64,000 bases of DNA from Theristus sp. LFF4_11 (Eukaryota; Nematoda; Chromadorea; Monhysterida; Xyalidae), in NCBI GenBank assembly GCA_030248135.1, contig JASANC010003755.1:124001-188000 (forward strand), written 5' to 3'. This document shows, piece by piece, positions 12,869 to 24,300 of the stretch. The position numbers and the translations under genes are program-made. Below the pieces are notes generated by a model that saw only the letters and a program-made list of their open reading frames with translations, was not told the DNA's origin and did no database searches. Numbering within the stretch: the first letter of the stretch is position 1; the number at the start of each line of letters is the position of its first letter.

Positions 12869-13975
12869 AAGTGACCCATATTTTATATGCACACAACACG
12901 CTGCGCACCTTTAAAACGGAGGCACGCGGATTTGGGGAGATTTGGGGACAGGACAAATCCGTCCCCCTCCAAAAAAAATTATGTTTTTGTTAAATAAACA
13001 AATAAATAAATAAATAAAGGCGCAATAAAGCAAAGCAAAGCTAAATGTCAAAACTATACTTCAAGGATTACGGTAGCTCTCCAACGGGTCTCGACACGAT
13101 TTTTTAAAAACGTCCCTGATTGCCAGCAAAAGCTACTCTTGCAATCATGTGAACGGTGTTCATAAATTTAGTAACTGTTCTTGGCAATAAAAGGCAGTTT
13201 TAAAAAATCGCGTCAAGACCTACACAGCAGAGTTACCGTATTCTTTGAACTCAAGTTTTGACATTCTGTGAAAACGCTGCGTGTTTCTAATTGGTTTCAA
13301 CTGTTATTCACAAGAAACAAAGTAGTTTTCAGCAACTTCGAGTCAAGACCCAAAACTACCGCTACCGTAACCCGTGTGCCCGAACTTCAAACAGAAGACT
13401 GTTTGTTGCAATCATATGAACGGTGTCCACCAATAGAGTAGCTTTTGCTGGCAATCAGGGACTTTTAAAAAAATCGTGTCGAGACCCGTTGGAGAGCTAC
13501 CGTAATCCTTGAAGTCTAGTTTTGACATTTAGCTTTGTTTTGCTTTATTGCGCCTTTATTTATTTATTTGTTTACAGTATGACCGTTTAAACATGGCAGC
13601 TTTTTCAGGGTGCAAAGAGCGCGCGAAATTTGAATCAAAGAAAAAAAGTTGTTCAGAAACCCAACTGCGTGTCAAATTTTACATGTTTCTGAAAATTAAT
13701 TGGTAATTCGTGCTAATCTGTCCATTATTTCTACCTTTGCACACTCGATTGGCGGATATCTTATCATTTTTGAGAAGGAAACTCTAGTCTCGACTAATCT
13801 CGCCTTGATTGAGACTGCATATTTATTCGGCCATATGTATTTAACAAAAACATAACTTTTTTGGAGGGGGACGGATTTGTCCTGTCCCAAATCTCCCCAA
13901 ACGCGAGCCTCGGCGTGGTTTTGTTAAAGGCGCAGCGGTTGTGTGATGTAAAGGTCACTTTAGTGCGCAGCCTCG
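12852..13975. mobile_element. 1.1-kb non-coding fold-back / MITE-like element with long inverted arms
   Basis: The left arm (about 12852-13135) and right arm (about 13445-13975) are imperfect inverted copies. Matching landmarks run inward: GAGGCTGCG with CTAAAGTGACC; TTTGGGGAG; GGACAGGACAAATCCGTCCC; AACATAA / TTATGTTTTTGTTAA; AATAAATAAAGGCGCAATAA; ACTTCAAGGATTACGGTAGC; TCCAACGGGTCTCGACACGA; and TGATTGCCAGCAAAAGCTAC. The centre (13150-13440) holds diverged direct copies of arm motifs, for example GCAATCATGTGAACGGTGT near 13141 and GCAATCATATGAACGGTGT near 13411. No transposase frame is present, so it would be non-autonomous. Target-site duplication was not clear. Confidence 0.8.
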
Positions 13976-14126
13976 TGGGTTTTGTAGCGGAGCTCCGTTC
14001 GGGCCCACCCTTCTTACCAGTTTGGAATTCCCGCGCATAAATACAATTGTTGAGCGTTTAATCGGGGGACCAAAAGAAAAGAAAATATTTATTTTTGTTC
14101 TTATTCCTGCGAAAATGGATTTTTTT

Positions 14127-14482
14127 GCGGTTACGGTTGTGGGTTGTGGTCGTTAGAAATATACATGCAGCTCTTACTTAAAAGTAGACTGGTTTTCAAC
14201 TTTTGATTTCTGGGGATGCGCCAGAGGTTAGGAAAAAAAATCCGGTTTTTTTATTTTCTTGCAATGAGTCGTTGTAGGTTCCTAATCCTAAACCTAATCC
14301 TAATCCTAAGCGAAAATCGTGTTTATGAAATTATTTTTATAAGGAAAGTGAAAATGATCAATTTAGTTTTTGCATTTTTTTTCTTTCCTGTGTTAAAGGG
14401 CAGGGGCCACCGCCACTGCACATGCACCTGTTTTAATAATGATGCATTACGGTTACGGTTGTGGGTTGTGGTCGTTAGAAAT
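14127..14482. repeat. Duplicated 32-bp block around a telomere-like array
   Basis: CGGTTACGGTTGTGGGTTGT continuing to CGTTAGAAAT occurs at about 14128-14160 and again at about 14450-14482. Between them at 14281-14310 are five head-to-tail hexamers of the CCTAAN type (CCTAAT, CCTAAA, CCTAAT, CCTAAT, CCTAAG). The complementary strand reads TTAGGN; nematode telomeres are TTAGGC, so this is degenerate rather than a canonical telomere. Confidence 0.65.
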
Positions 14483-15350
14483 TGTATTAACCAACATTCC
14501 GCTCAAATTGTTTACAATATATCGCACAATCCATTTAGACCTATAATACGCCAATCAACAAGATATGTTCATCTATGCCTACCGATGAAAAACATTTTAA
14601 GTTGCAAGAAAACGATTTTGAAACGATATTTCAATTCAGTTAGTCATTTCAACGCTAAAAATTGACTCAGAAGTCATCCAAATCGAAAAACATGGATACG
14701 TCGGTCAAAATGACAAATTGACATTTACCAAGCCAAAGAGTTGGGAAGAATTGGTTGACTAAAATATGCATATCATTTTAGAGCAAAGAAGAATTTTCAA
14801 ATTTTTTATTTAAAATCCAAAAAAAACGAAAAAAAAAAAAAAAAATTTATTTTTTCAAGCCCCTAACCCTACCAGCCACCGAAACCGAAATCGGGCAAGA
14901 GGGGGGGAATGGGGGGAAATTTTTGAAATGGCTTTTGCGACACAGCCGCGCCTTTTGTCTTTTTATTTTTTTTTTGTTTCTGGATTTTTCTTCGGCCAAT
15001 TTGTTACTTTGATTGTTTTGCAGTTCTGAAAGTGAGACTGAGAAGAACGTCGAAAAATCAAATTTGTTGGCGTCGACTTGCCGAGCAACGCTTTCCATCA
15101 GTTTCTTCGATCTGAAGAATCTCTGTGTCAGACGGAGGCACGGACGGGTACGACGACGACGGCACAGCACATTTCATTCTGCATCGTTGCTTCGTAAAGT
15201 TGAAGAAGCACGTCTGGAAAGTTGGCCGCAGCTGCTGAGTTATTTCAACATTCATTCATCCATCGTTATCTTTCAATTTCGTTTTCGTCGTCGGCTCCGA
15301 TCGGATTGAATCGATCCGGGAAGAGAACGACCGAATAAACCGACGAAACG

Positions 15351-18300
15351 ATGACGGTCATTTCATCTGGAGGATCAACAAACGACCTCCATGGTGCCGC
15401 TTGTTCCAGTGGTGTTCGATCCGAAAGAGCCAAATCGTGTTCATCTGAAGAATGCCAATCAAACGTCGCCGGTTGCAGTAAATTTGAGACGTCGCCATTG
15501 ATGGCGAATCAAATCAACACCACGGCCACTACCGAAATTGTGCTTTCAACATCCGATTTCTCGTTTGAGTCACGCGAGCAGGCGCCTGCTCGAAAGTGTG
15601 CCGAATTGGAATTCAACGCAAAGAAATCTCCGTCAAAGGCCTTGTCATGCATCACATCAAAATCAAAAATCCAGTCCACCGTCAACAACCGCTGCGCGCC
15701 GCGGATGAGGGCCTCGTTATCAGGGGCCTCTTGTTGGTTGCCGCCGAGTGCCGCTGGCGCGCTGACCGCTGTGCTGCTGATCGCGCTCGCATCCGCAGGT
15801 GCGGTGTTTGCATCTTGCTGTAACATTTTTGCTTTGAAGGTGTTTGCATTTATGCTTTGCTTCAGATATTTTTGCCAAAATCAGCACCACCGACTTATTT
15901 CATTCTGCCGGTCCCTCCGGTTCACCTCCATAAATTTATCCAGAAATGGTCAAGGTGTAACTTTCGGAACACTCGTCACTTTTCAGACACCACTCACTTT
16001 TATAAAACTGACCACTGCCCATTTTCTGCGTTGTTGGTCAACATAAAACACTTTATTGCAAACGGAAGGAAAGGTGGGAATTGCAGTCACGTCGCTACTC
16101 ATTTTCGGGATATTGAAATAAGCAAAAAAACATTGTTTGGAAATGGCATCTGTTTTATCCAAATCCATGGGTGTGTTTTCTCTCAGAACAAAAGAACATC
16201 ATTCATTCTTTTCATGTCGTGAACTTCCGGTTTTCTTGTCTGCTCACGAATTTTATACCCACCAATTACGCAGGTTTTCACGGTCTTCGCAACAACAACA
16301 ATGCAAAAATCCAATTGTTTTTCTTGCTGATTGGTGCGCAAATTGCAGGCATGACCGGCTTGCTGGCTGCTTCGGAAGACATAAAAGAGCATTCAGCGTC
16401 TTTTACAAAGCGACAGCATAAAAATTCAAACATACGGACGTCGTTCTGAGAGAAGCCGCTCATATAGGTGCAGAAACCGCAATTAAAATTGCGGGAAGGT
16501 CAATTTATGTTCTGCGATAGGCGAGCGAAATCGAATCATGCTGCTCAGTAATTCCGGAAACCGCTTTTATGCGATGCACTTTCTAATGACTGCTGAACGT
16601 GGCTTTTAGTCTGTCATTTATTTCAGGAACGTCACCAGAAAAAATCTTTCAAATTTTTTGAACAAACACGGAAAGTGAGAAATAAATTGGGTTTCAACCG
16701 AGCACACGGCCTCAGAGTCTAAATAACGTTGCCGCATCGGCATCGGTTACACCACACGCAGCCGCATTACAACAATAATGATTATAATGTCGTTTGCGTC
16801 GCACATTACTGCCATTGGCCACTGTAATTGTGGCTGAGACGACAAAATTAGCATTCGGCCCGTTCGCTCCAGCTGGTCTGGGTGGGTGGGGTGGGTGGGT
16901 CGCATTTGTTGTGAAAGCGAAAAAGCTGCCCGTCGAGGTCTTATGCGTGTGTCATCTTTTCGGTTTGTGGTGCGACGCAATAAATTTACTGAGCGACATT
17001 AGCGAGTCTAATGTTCTTTTCCCGCTCGCCAGCCAACAAGCAACAGCAACGCACAAAAATATTAATGCTCGATGTGTGTTTGCGAAAGAAAACGGTTCCG
17101 ACGGCAAGATGTTGGTCGCAATAGGTTGTGTCTGGTTATGTGTTGTGTGTCGCTCGCAGGTCTGCTCGGGAATCTGTGTGTCTGCGATTGATTGCTTCGC
17201 TGTCCCTCCTTCGTGTCCCGTGTCCCTTTATTGTTTTTGCCTCTGCTTTCCATCTTCTGACGGCGTCGTGTTCCAGCAAACATTCCTCAATGCGGCACAA
17301 GAAAACATCGATTTTTTGGTTTGGTTCATTTTGAGTGTTTCGTAGCTTGCCGTCGTCTTGCAAATGCAACCAGTTTGGTTTTTTAGCATTTCTTGTGCTG
17401 TCGATCAAGTCGCCGAACTGGACTACTCAAATTTCACCGTCTTGTTGTTGTTGAACAAGACAAAGAACAATGTTGTGTGTGGTGTAGCGGAAGCGGCGGG
17501 GAAGGGGCAGTGTGTCGGTCTTGTTTTGAGCAGATTATCTTCATAAATGCCAAAAGATTGTTTGTGTCGGTGTACAATGTATGTGTTTGAGAAGGAGCAG
17601 AACAGCGCTGCTAACATTTTCGCCTATCCATTTGACTGTGTTAGCTTAGCAGCTTGGCGGTACGTCGTTTAGAGGGACAGGGAGGCATGTGAGCTCAGTT
17701 CGCAGCGAACGTTCGTCAGGGAAACGGCTGCACGGATATGCGTATGTTGCGAAAATGGCCGATGCAGAATGCATTTATCGTTGAAAAACCTCATTGCCGG
17801 CCGGATGTTTTATCTGGCTTCACTGGACTGCTCTAACGGGGCATGTCGTATGCGCTGCCACGGTACTAAGCGATTTAGCTACGCTTGATCTATCTGCAGC
17901 GCATTGTGCTGGAAACTCCAGACGGGCGCTAATAAACTGCTAATCGGTGTGTTTCGTGTTTTGGCGCCACCGCATTAGCTGTATTGTCGGCTGCACCCAG
18001 CGTCCCTTCATTGCACCACTTTCTCGAGAAGACACTTTCACGCCAAATTCTACCACGGAGAAAATCACTGCGGAAATTCATGCCGTTCGCTCTGAAGGGA
18101 TCGAAACTGGATTCGTGTGCGTGACTGGACGTGGACCATACTAATTACTATAACAGCTATACCATTTTTTGTCACAAAATAAAGAATGGAGAAAACAAGA
18201 CAACGAATTTCCTCAGCGCAACTTCACGCATCACAGTAATGCTCAAAGTTCACAACCCAAATGCAAAAACATGAGTGCTTTTCCCACTACAGCAGTGTTT

Positions 18301-21300
18301 TGTCAGTTTTCAGCACAGTTCGTTTTACGTTTGCTTACTCACTCATCAGCATTTGCAAACTTTGTCAAGATTTTTATTGCACGAAAAGAATGAGAAATAA
18401 AGCAAATGTTGGTGCAACCCTTGAAAATCTACCGCCGCAGAACGAGTGTTTGCTCAGTTAATAGTGAATAAAGTTTTCTGGCGACAGGAGCAGCCGGTTA
18501 GGTTTGCTCCCGTAAGTTTGCACTACTCTTCAAGTTTAGCTGTCAATTTGAACACCAGCAAAATTTGCACAACATTCTGAAACAAGTGTGTTCTTACCAA
18601 TATCGACATGAGAATTGTGAGCCAGCAAGGGACTTTGTTAGTGGTCTTTTGAAAGTTGGAATCAAAATTATCCAGTTGCATACAGTGCTTTTTGTGGTCA
18701 CACCAAAACATTTGTTGTCCGGAAATGTCAAAATCAAAAGCGGATTTGTTCAATAATAGATAAAAACGGTGTGAATTTTTTTCTTGCATGCTCAGATGCT
18801 TTCGATTTTAAATTCAACGTCGTCTTATGACTCTGGTCCGTGTCCAATCAGTTCAATCAGCATGGGGTCTCAGCCTGTCGACACGATCAAGCGTGCATAT
18901 GCATTTTCGTCAAATGTTCGACCGCTGTTTTGAGCTCACTCTTGTTTTCTTATCAGTTTCGTTAAGATTCGTTGTCAAAATCGCGTGCGTTCTGAGACTT
19001 TGAAACGATGTTCGTCTGTATTTTGATTTTTGATGTATCGACACAATTTTGAAATGTGAGATACAACTCGATGCGTTTTCAAACATCACGCAACGATTTT
19101 GATGTGATTGCTTGATCAGATGGTTCTTATTGAGTTTTGACGCAACTGTGTGTCTTCATGTCTCTGTCATGGCATGGGGTGAAATGGAGGGAGTCACTGA
19201 AAGCGCATGCGGGATTATGGGAAGCACAAGAACAAGACAACACCGCATACGCCCTGGCATCGTGTGACAGCCAGCTAGGCTGGCAAGCGCTCATGTCATC
19301 ATAAGTCAATGAGCAATAATTGCTCCCATGGAGGCGTTCATTTTGCAGCGTCTTGTTTCTTGCATAATCGTCGTCGTCGTCGCCTCCACTCGCACTCCCG
19401 CCGTGGGTCTTATCTAGTCACCGGCTTGTTTCTCCGTCCAACGGTGTGCCTTTTGGAAGGACGACCAGACTGGGCGTGGGGTGTGTGAGTGGAGACAAGA
19501 GCTTGAGAAACAGCTACTACGCGTGTGTGTGTTGTGTCATTTTGTATTTTTCGCGTGTGTACGTACACACACAGACGGACTGCCATTAACGCACTACTGA
19601 CAGACGTTGCTGATGATCATGCTTGTCTCGTGTGTTGCGTGCGGCTGTCTGCTTAGCTGTGTTGTTGTTGTTGTTAGTGACGCACATAATCGCACAGGCT
19701 GCTCAGGGAGGACAGCTTTAGGGGCGCGTTCGAAATGTTCAAGTGTTTCTTAGTTGGCAGTCTATGGATGCTGGAGGCAATGTTTTGGGGTGCAAACCTG
19801 CGTACCGTCACTGTGCAGCAATTTTGAGGGAACGTGGAAATGGCCGGCGAGCGGTTGTTGAGCGTTCAATCATGGACGATGCATGGTGTTTCAGTTTCAT
19901 AGTAATAATAACGTATTGGAGGCAGATACGGTCACGGTACACAATGATGATTCATCGAATCAATGGAGGCATTTTTTGATCTTACCGCGCATTGATTTCT
20001 TGAATCATGAGTTTTTTATTGCTCGTGGTAACAGCGCGTGGTCGGTTGGATGTTTTTCTTCTTTCACAAAAAATGCTTACAAAAACAATGTCGATGTTTA
20101 TTTTGTTTTCACGGCGTTCGTGGGAACAACAGGCGACCGCGCAACCTTTTTTGCGGATCGCTCTGACATTTCAGTGTGAACATGATTCGTATTTTAATGT
20201 GGATCTAAAAACGATGCGATAACGATTTTAGTTCGGTTTTTGTTTGGAACACATTGCAATCTGCTCATTGTGTTGTCCTAAAATTTTATTGGAACGAAAA
20301 AACTAAGATTGAAAACTTGTATCGTCTGTGTTCTGTTTTTGTGAAGCTTGTTTTCGAAAAGAAGGGGGGGGGCACAGACAGAGGAACGAACTTGTTTCGA
20401 AAAGTGTTCCAAATGCATGAATATAATCTATAGCAATTTATTCTGAGTAATTTAATTTTACAATTACACAGAATTAATTACACCCGTCGTGTGCTGTTTT
20501 AGCATTCTCCATTTCCTTCCGTTTATAGTCAGTTCGGCAGATTTATTGTGCGCTTTTATTTTCCGAGACAGAATGGTTTTCCTAGTTGTAACTCTCGCCA
20601 CGGAAACCACCGAATGGTTTTATGTGTCGTTATGAAGAATTGCGCTTGGTGTTAAAATGACGACGACGACACACGAGAATTTACTGGCGCTGCTTTTTAC
20701 GACATGGCTGGCTGAAATTGAGAGTTGGAATATGTCAGAAATAGAACATGGGCATTCTGGCAAATTGGTATGCACCTCAGACAGTGAAGCAAATCGTTTC
20801 AGTTTTGGCAAGAAAGATTATGCACGATCGCTGGTAAACTGGCGAACATTGATAGATAGAGTTATCGCATCACCAGGGGAATTGTGAGCTTATGAGAACT
20901 GTTTGCTGCCATAAAACAGCACGATATGAGAGACGTGTGTGTTGTGTTTGCTGTGTCGTTCTCGATGGGGTTCGCCGTTGGTTGTTGGCTTCGTTGGTCT
21001 TCCTGTACCTGCAGTTATTCGCTGCACTTTTGGTCAGCAAATCTAGCACGGGGTTTTTTGTTGTCTTGTCAACTGTGGGTTTGCTGCACTTGTATCATGT
21101 TGTCATCTGTCGGATTACTTGTACTGATGTGCACAAACACGGAAAAAAGCGAATTGAATGGAAAAAGGAACGCAGCACGCAAACAAGAAAATTGTGGACG
21201 CACCAAGCAGTCTTGAGAAATTGAATGCAAATTGCAGAACATTCTGAAGTCGACAAGCACACAATTTTGTAGGAGTTGAAATGGCGAGCGATAATAAATT

Positions 21301-24300
21301 TCTAAGCCCCTCTGTGGTGGACGCCAATCGTGGTGCATTTGCATTCTGCGATTGTTTTTCCGCGCAGAAGACGTGAAGGCAGTGGATATTTTCAGGAAGT
21401 ATCCTGAGAAGCTGACTCGTCAAACAGCGAATCTGGAACGTTTCAAAGGGAAAAAACGAAAACAATAAGCGAAACACAGTTGAGCAAGCGAAAAAATTGT
21501 GAACCAATCAAAACGATGAATGACCAAAATGATTTCTAGCAAAAACTTCACAACGAATTTTGTGCACTTGTTTTGCAGGCGTGCACGGCACCTCGGTCAC
21601 CAGTGACGTGCCGATCGACCTCTCGAAAATCCCGACGCCGCCGTTGTTCATCCACGAGCCGAACCCGGACACGCTCTACTTCGTCCTGGACACCACGCAC
21701 TCCGACTCCGACACGAGCCACATGTTCGCGTTGAAAGAGCGCGAGTTCCGCTGTCTTGCGCGTGCCTATCCGAATGTCCAGTGCGTTTCGTTTAGGTTTA
21801 TATGTTGCGGGCTTTTTCTTCTCCAGTTTGTGAATCTCTGGTGATCTGTTTTTGAACTGTGTCTAATGAAAAAAAATCATTCGCGGACAGAAGCAAACTT
21901 CTCTCAACACCGCTGCGCTTTCATGGGGTGCGCAGAAATGTGTCTGAAGCGGCATTCATCAATCTGCATTTGGTAAAGCGTATAGCTGTGTTAAAACGTA
22001 GCGGCGCGGTCACTGAATATCATGAATGCCTCTTGAATTTTCATAATTTGGCAATCGATCGTCAGATACAACTGGACGAAAAACGGGGAGCCGTTCGACC
22101 TGGAGCAGCTGGTGGCCGACGGTCGCGTGACGAAGATCCCGAACGAAGGCACCTTCTCGTTCCGCAATCTGCGCGCCGGCGACGAAGGCGAATACCAGTG
22201 CAGTGCGAGGAACGGCAACGGCACCGCCGTCGATCGACCCATCCGCTTCACAAACGCCTGTCAGTTTGCTGCGGTTTTTTGGTTTTGTATGGCATAAAGC
22301 TGCGCTGTTTGCGCCTGTTCCGGATGGACGCATACCGTGGACCCCTCCCGACTCGGCAGTGCGATGGACACCAGGCTGCACTCAGAGCAGACTTCATATT
22401 CTTTCTTAGTGGAAAAATCAGCGAATGTATGTAGATATTACCGACGTTCAAAAACTTGTCGGTTTTTCTAACTATATTTGCAACATTTCCAAATGTTTTT
22501 TTCTCAATCATTCAGGGATCCACCGATTCGCTGAAACTGACCCACGGTTGGTCGACGTGCACCTCGGCGCGTCTCTGATCAGGAAATGCAACGCGCCAAA
22601 GTCGATCCCGCCGGGGCGTATCTTTTGGACGTACAAGTCAGGCTCCGGCACCACCGACAAAACGTTGTTCGGCTCAATCAACAGCACGCACATTTCGTCG
22701 GATCTGAATGTTCGTTGGCTGTCTCTGCACGTTTTTGTGTTTTTTTAAACCAAGTGCTGGTCTGAAGACTGTGTACTCTGGTTTTCACACGCATTTTTGC
22801 ACGTGACTGTTCAACGTTTCTGTGTTCTACCAGTCGCGTGCAAACACACCGCGCACACATGCGACACTGCAGCGGCGCATCGCACCCGTGTGCTGCCAGG
22901 CGTGTGTGCTTGTTCGTGTGCGCAAGCATTGCCGAGTGCACTGCCTTCAGACCAGGACTTCATCATTGTTTTTGGCGGTCAATGTTTTCAATTGTACGCT
23001 TGTTCGTTGCAGGGCAACCTTTACTTTCACTTCGTCACGCCCAACGACGAGGTCGAGGACAAATACTACACGTGCGTCACGGAGAACACCGAATTGAACG
23101 ACTATAAATTTGGCGACCAGTTCAACATCAACGTCTTAACTGGCCGTCGCGACAGTGCGTTTGACTTTTTTTAAATTTTTTTCTTTTTGTATGTGGTTTT
23201 TCTTGTCGGTTGTTTTCCGCTTCGCCATCTCAATTCTGCAAGTTTCGTCCAAATCAACCGAAACGTTTTGAATGAGTTAAGATAAAACTGTCTGGATCTG
23301 GTACCACCACCAGAACGGATGCGTCACCTTTTCTTTTTTCGGTACACCTTTTGTGAAAATGTATTTTCATCAATACAAGATAATACAGTGCAATGCCACA
23401 AATAACAGGTAGACCCCGTCGACTATATTTGGTGAATGAAAACAAACTAACATGCTACGGAACAACTGAGCGCCTGTTTAGCAAATGGGACACAATAAAC
23501 TGAACACAAAACACTCACATTGGTATCTTCACACCTTTTCAAAGAACGCAACTAACATGTAATATGTAGTGTACCCAAAAAATAAACACCAGAAAATGCG
23601 ATTTGACACGTTTAGCAGTTGTTGAGAGGAGTTTTGAGTCACTTGTGCTGGTTTTTTCCAACAAACAGTAGGTGCAACGCTGGTTTGATGATTTCGAATA
23701 AAATAATTGTTGGTGGTTTTTTGTGATGACCTTGGTTTGTGGCACGACATGAGTTTGCGATTTCTGCTGACATGGCGGTAAGGTCGAACAGCGAACGCGA
23801 CCGTCTCACAACGCCGCTCAGCGTGGTCTTGTTGTTCACGGGCATGTTGCCGTCTGTGGGCGTCATTGGAGCGCAGCCACTGGCCGACTATTTCAAACTG
23901 CGCACCGTCACTGACTACATCTTCGACGCGCACAAACACCACCGGCTCACGGCGTACGAGCCGCAGTTCTCCAACAAATCAGTCACAGTCTCCAATTATT
24001 CCAATCACGAACGTGCGACTTCAGCTCTGGCGTACGTGACGCCGTCGGAGATGCTCGTTACGGCACGCGACACGATGGCGCTCAGGGGCAAGCCGCATCG
24101 CCTCGACTGTCTCTTCGCCGGATAGTGAGTCGACTCGCTGTTGATTTTTGTTGGGCGAAGTTGTGTTTTGCTGATTAAATTGCGTTTAAAAATGTCGAAG
24201 TTTCGTTTTAGTGAAATTCTTGGATTCTTAGCCTACCTTTTGAGTATTTTCCATGAGTACAGTGAGACCTGAGCTTTCGTCAGTAATCACAAGAAAGCGC

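Noticed and set aside
23739..23771. Extension of the short-form SAX-7 frame upstream of ATG 23772
   Set aside because: The frame opens with a non-ATG codon; the ATG at 23772 has good context and gives a proper signal peptide.
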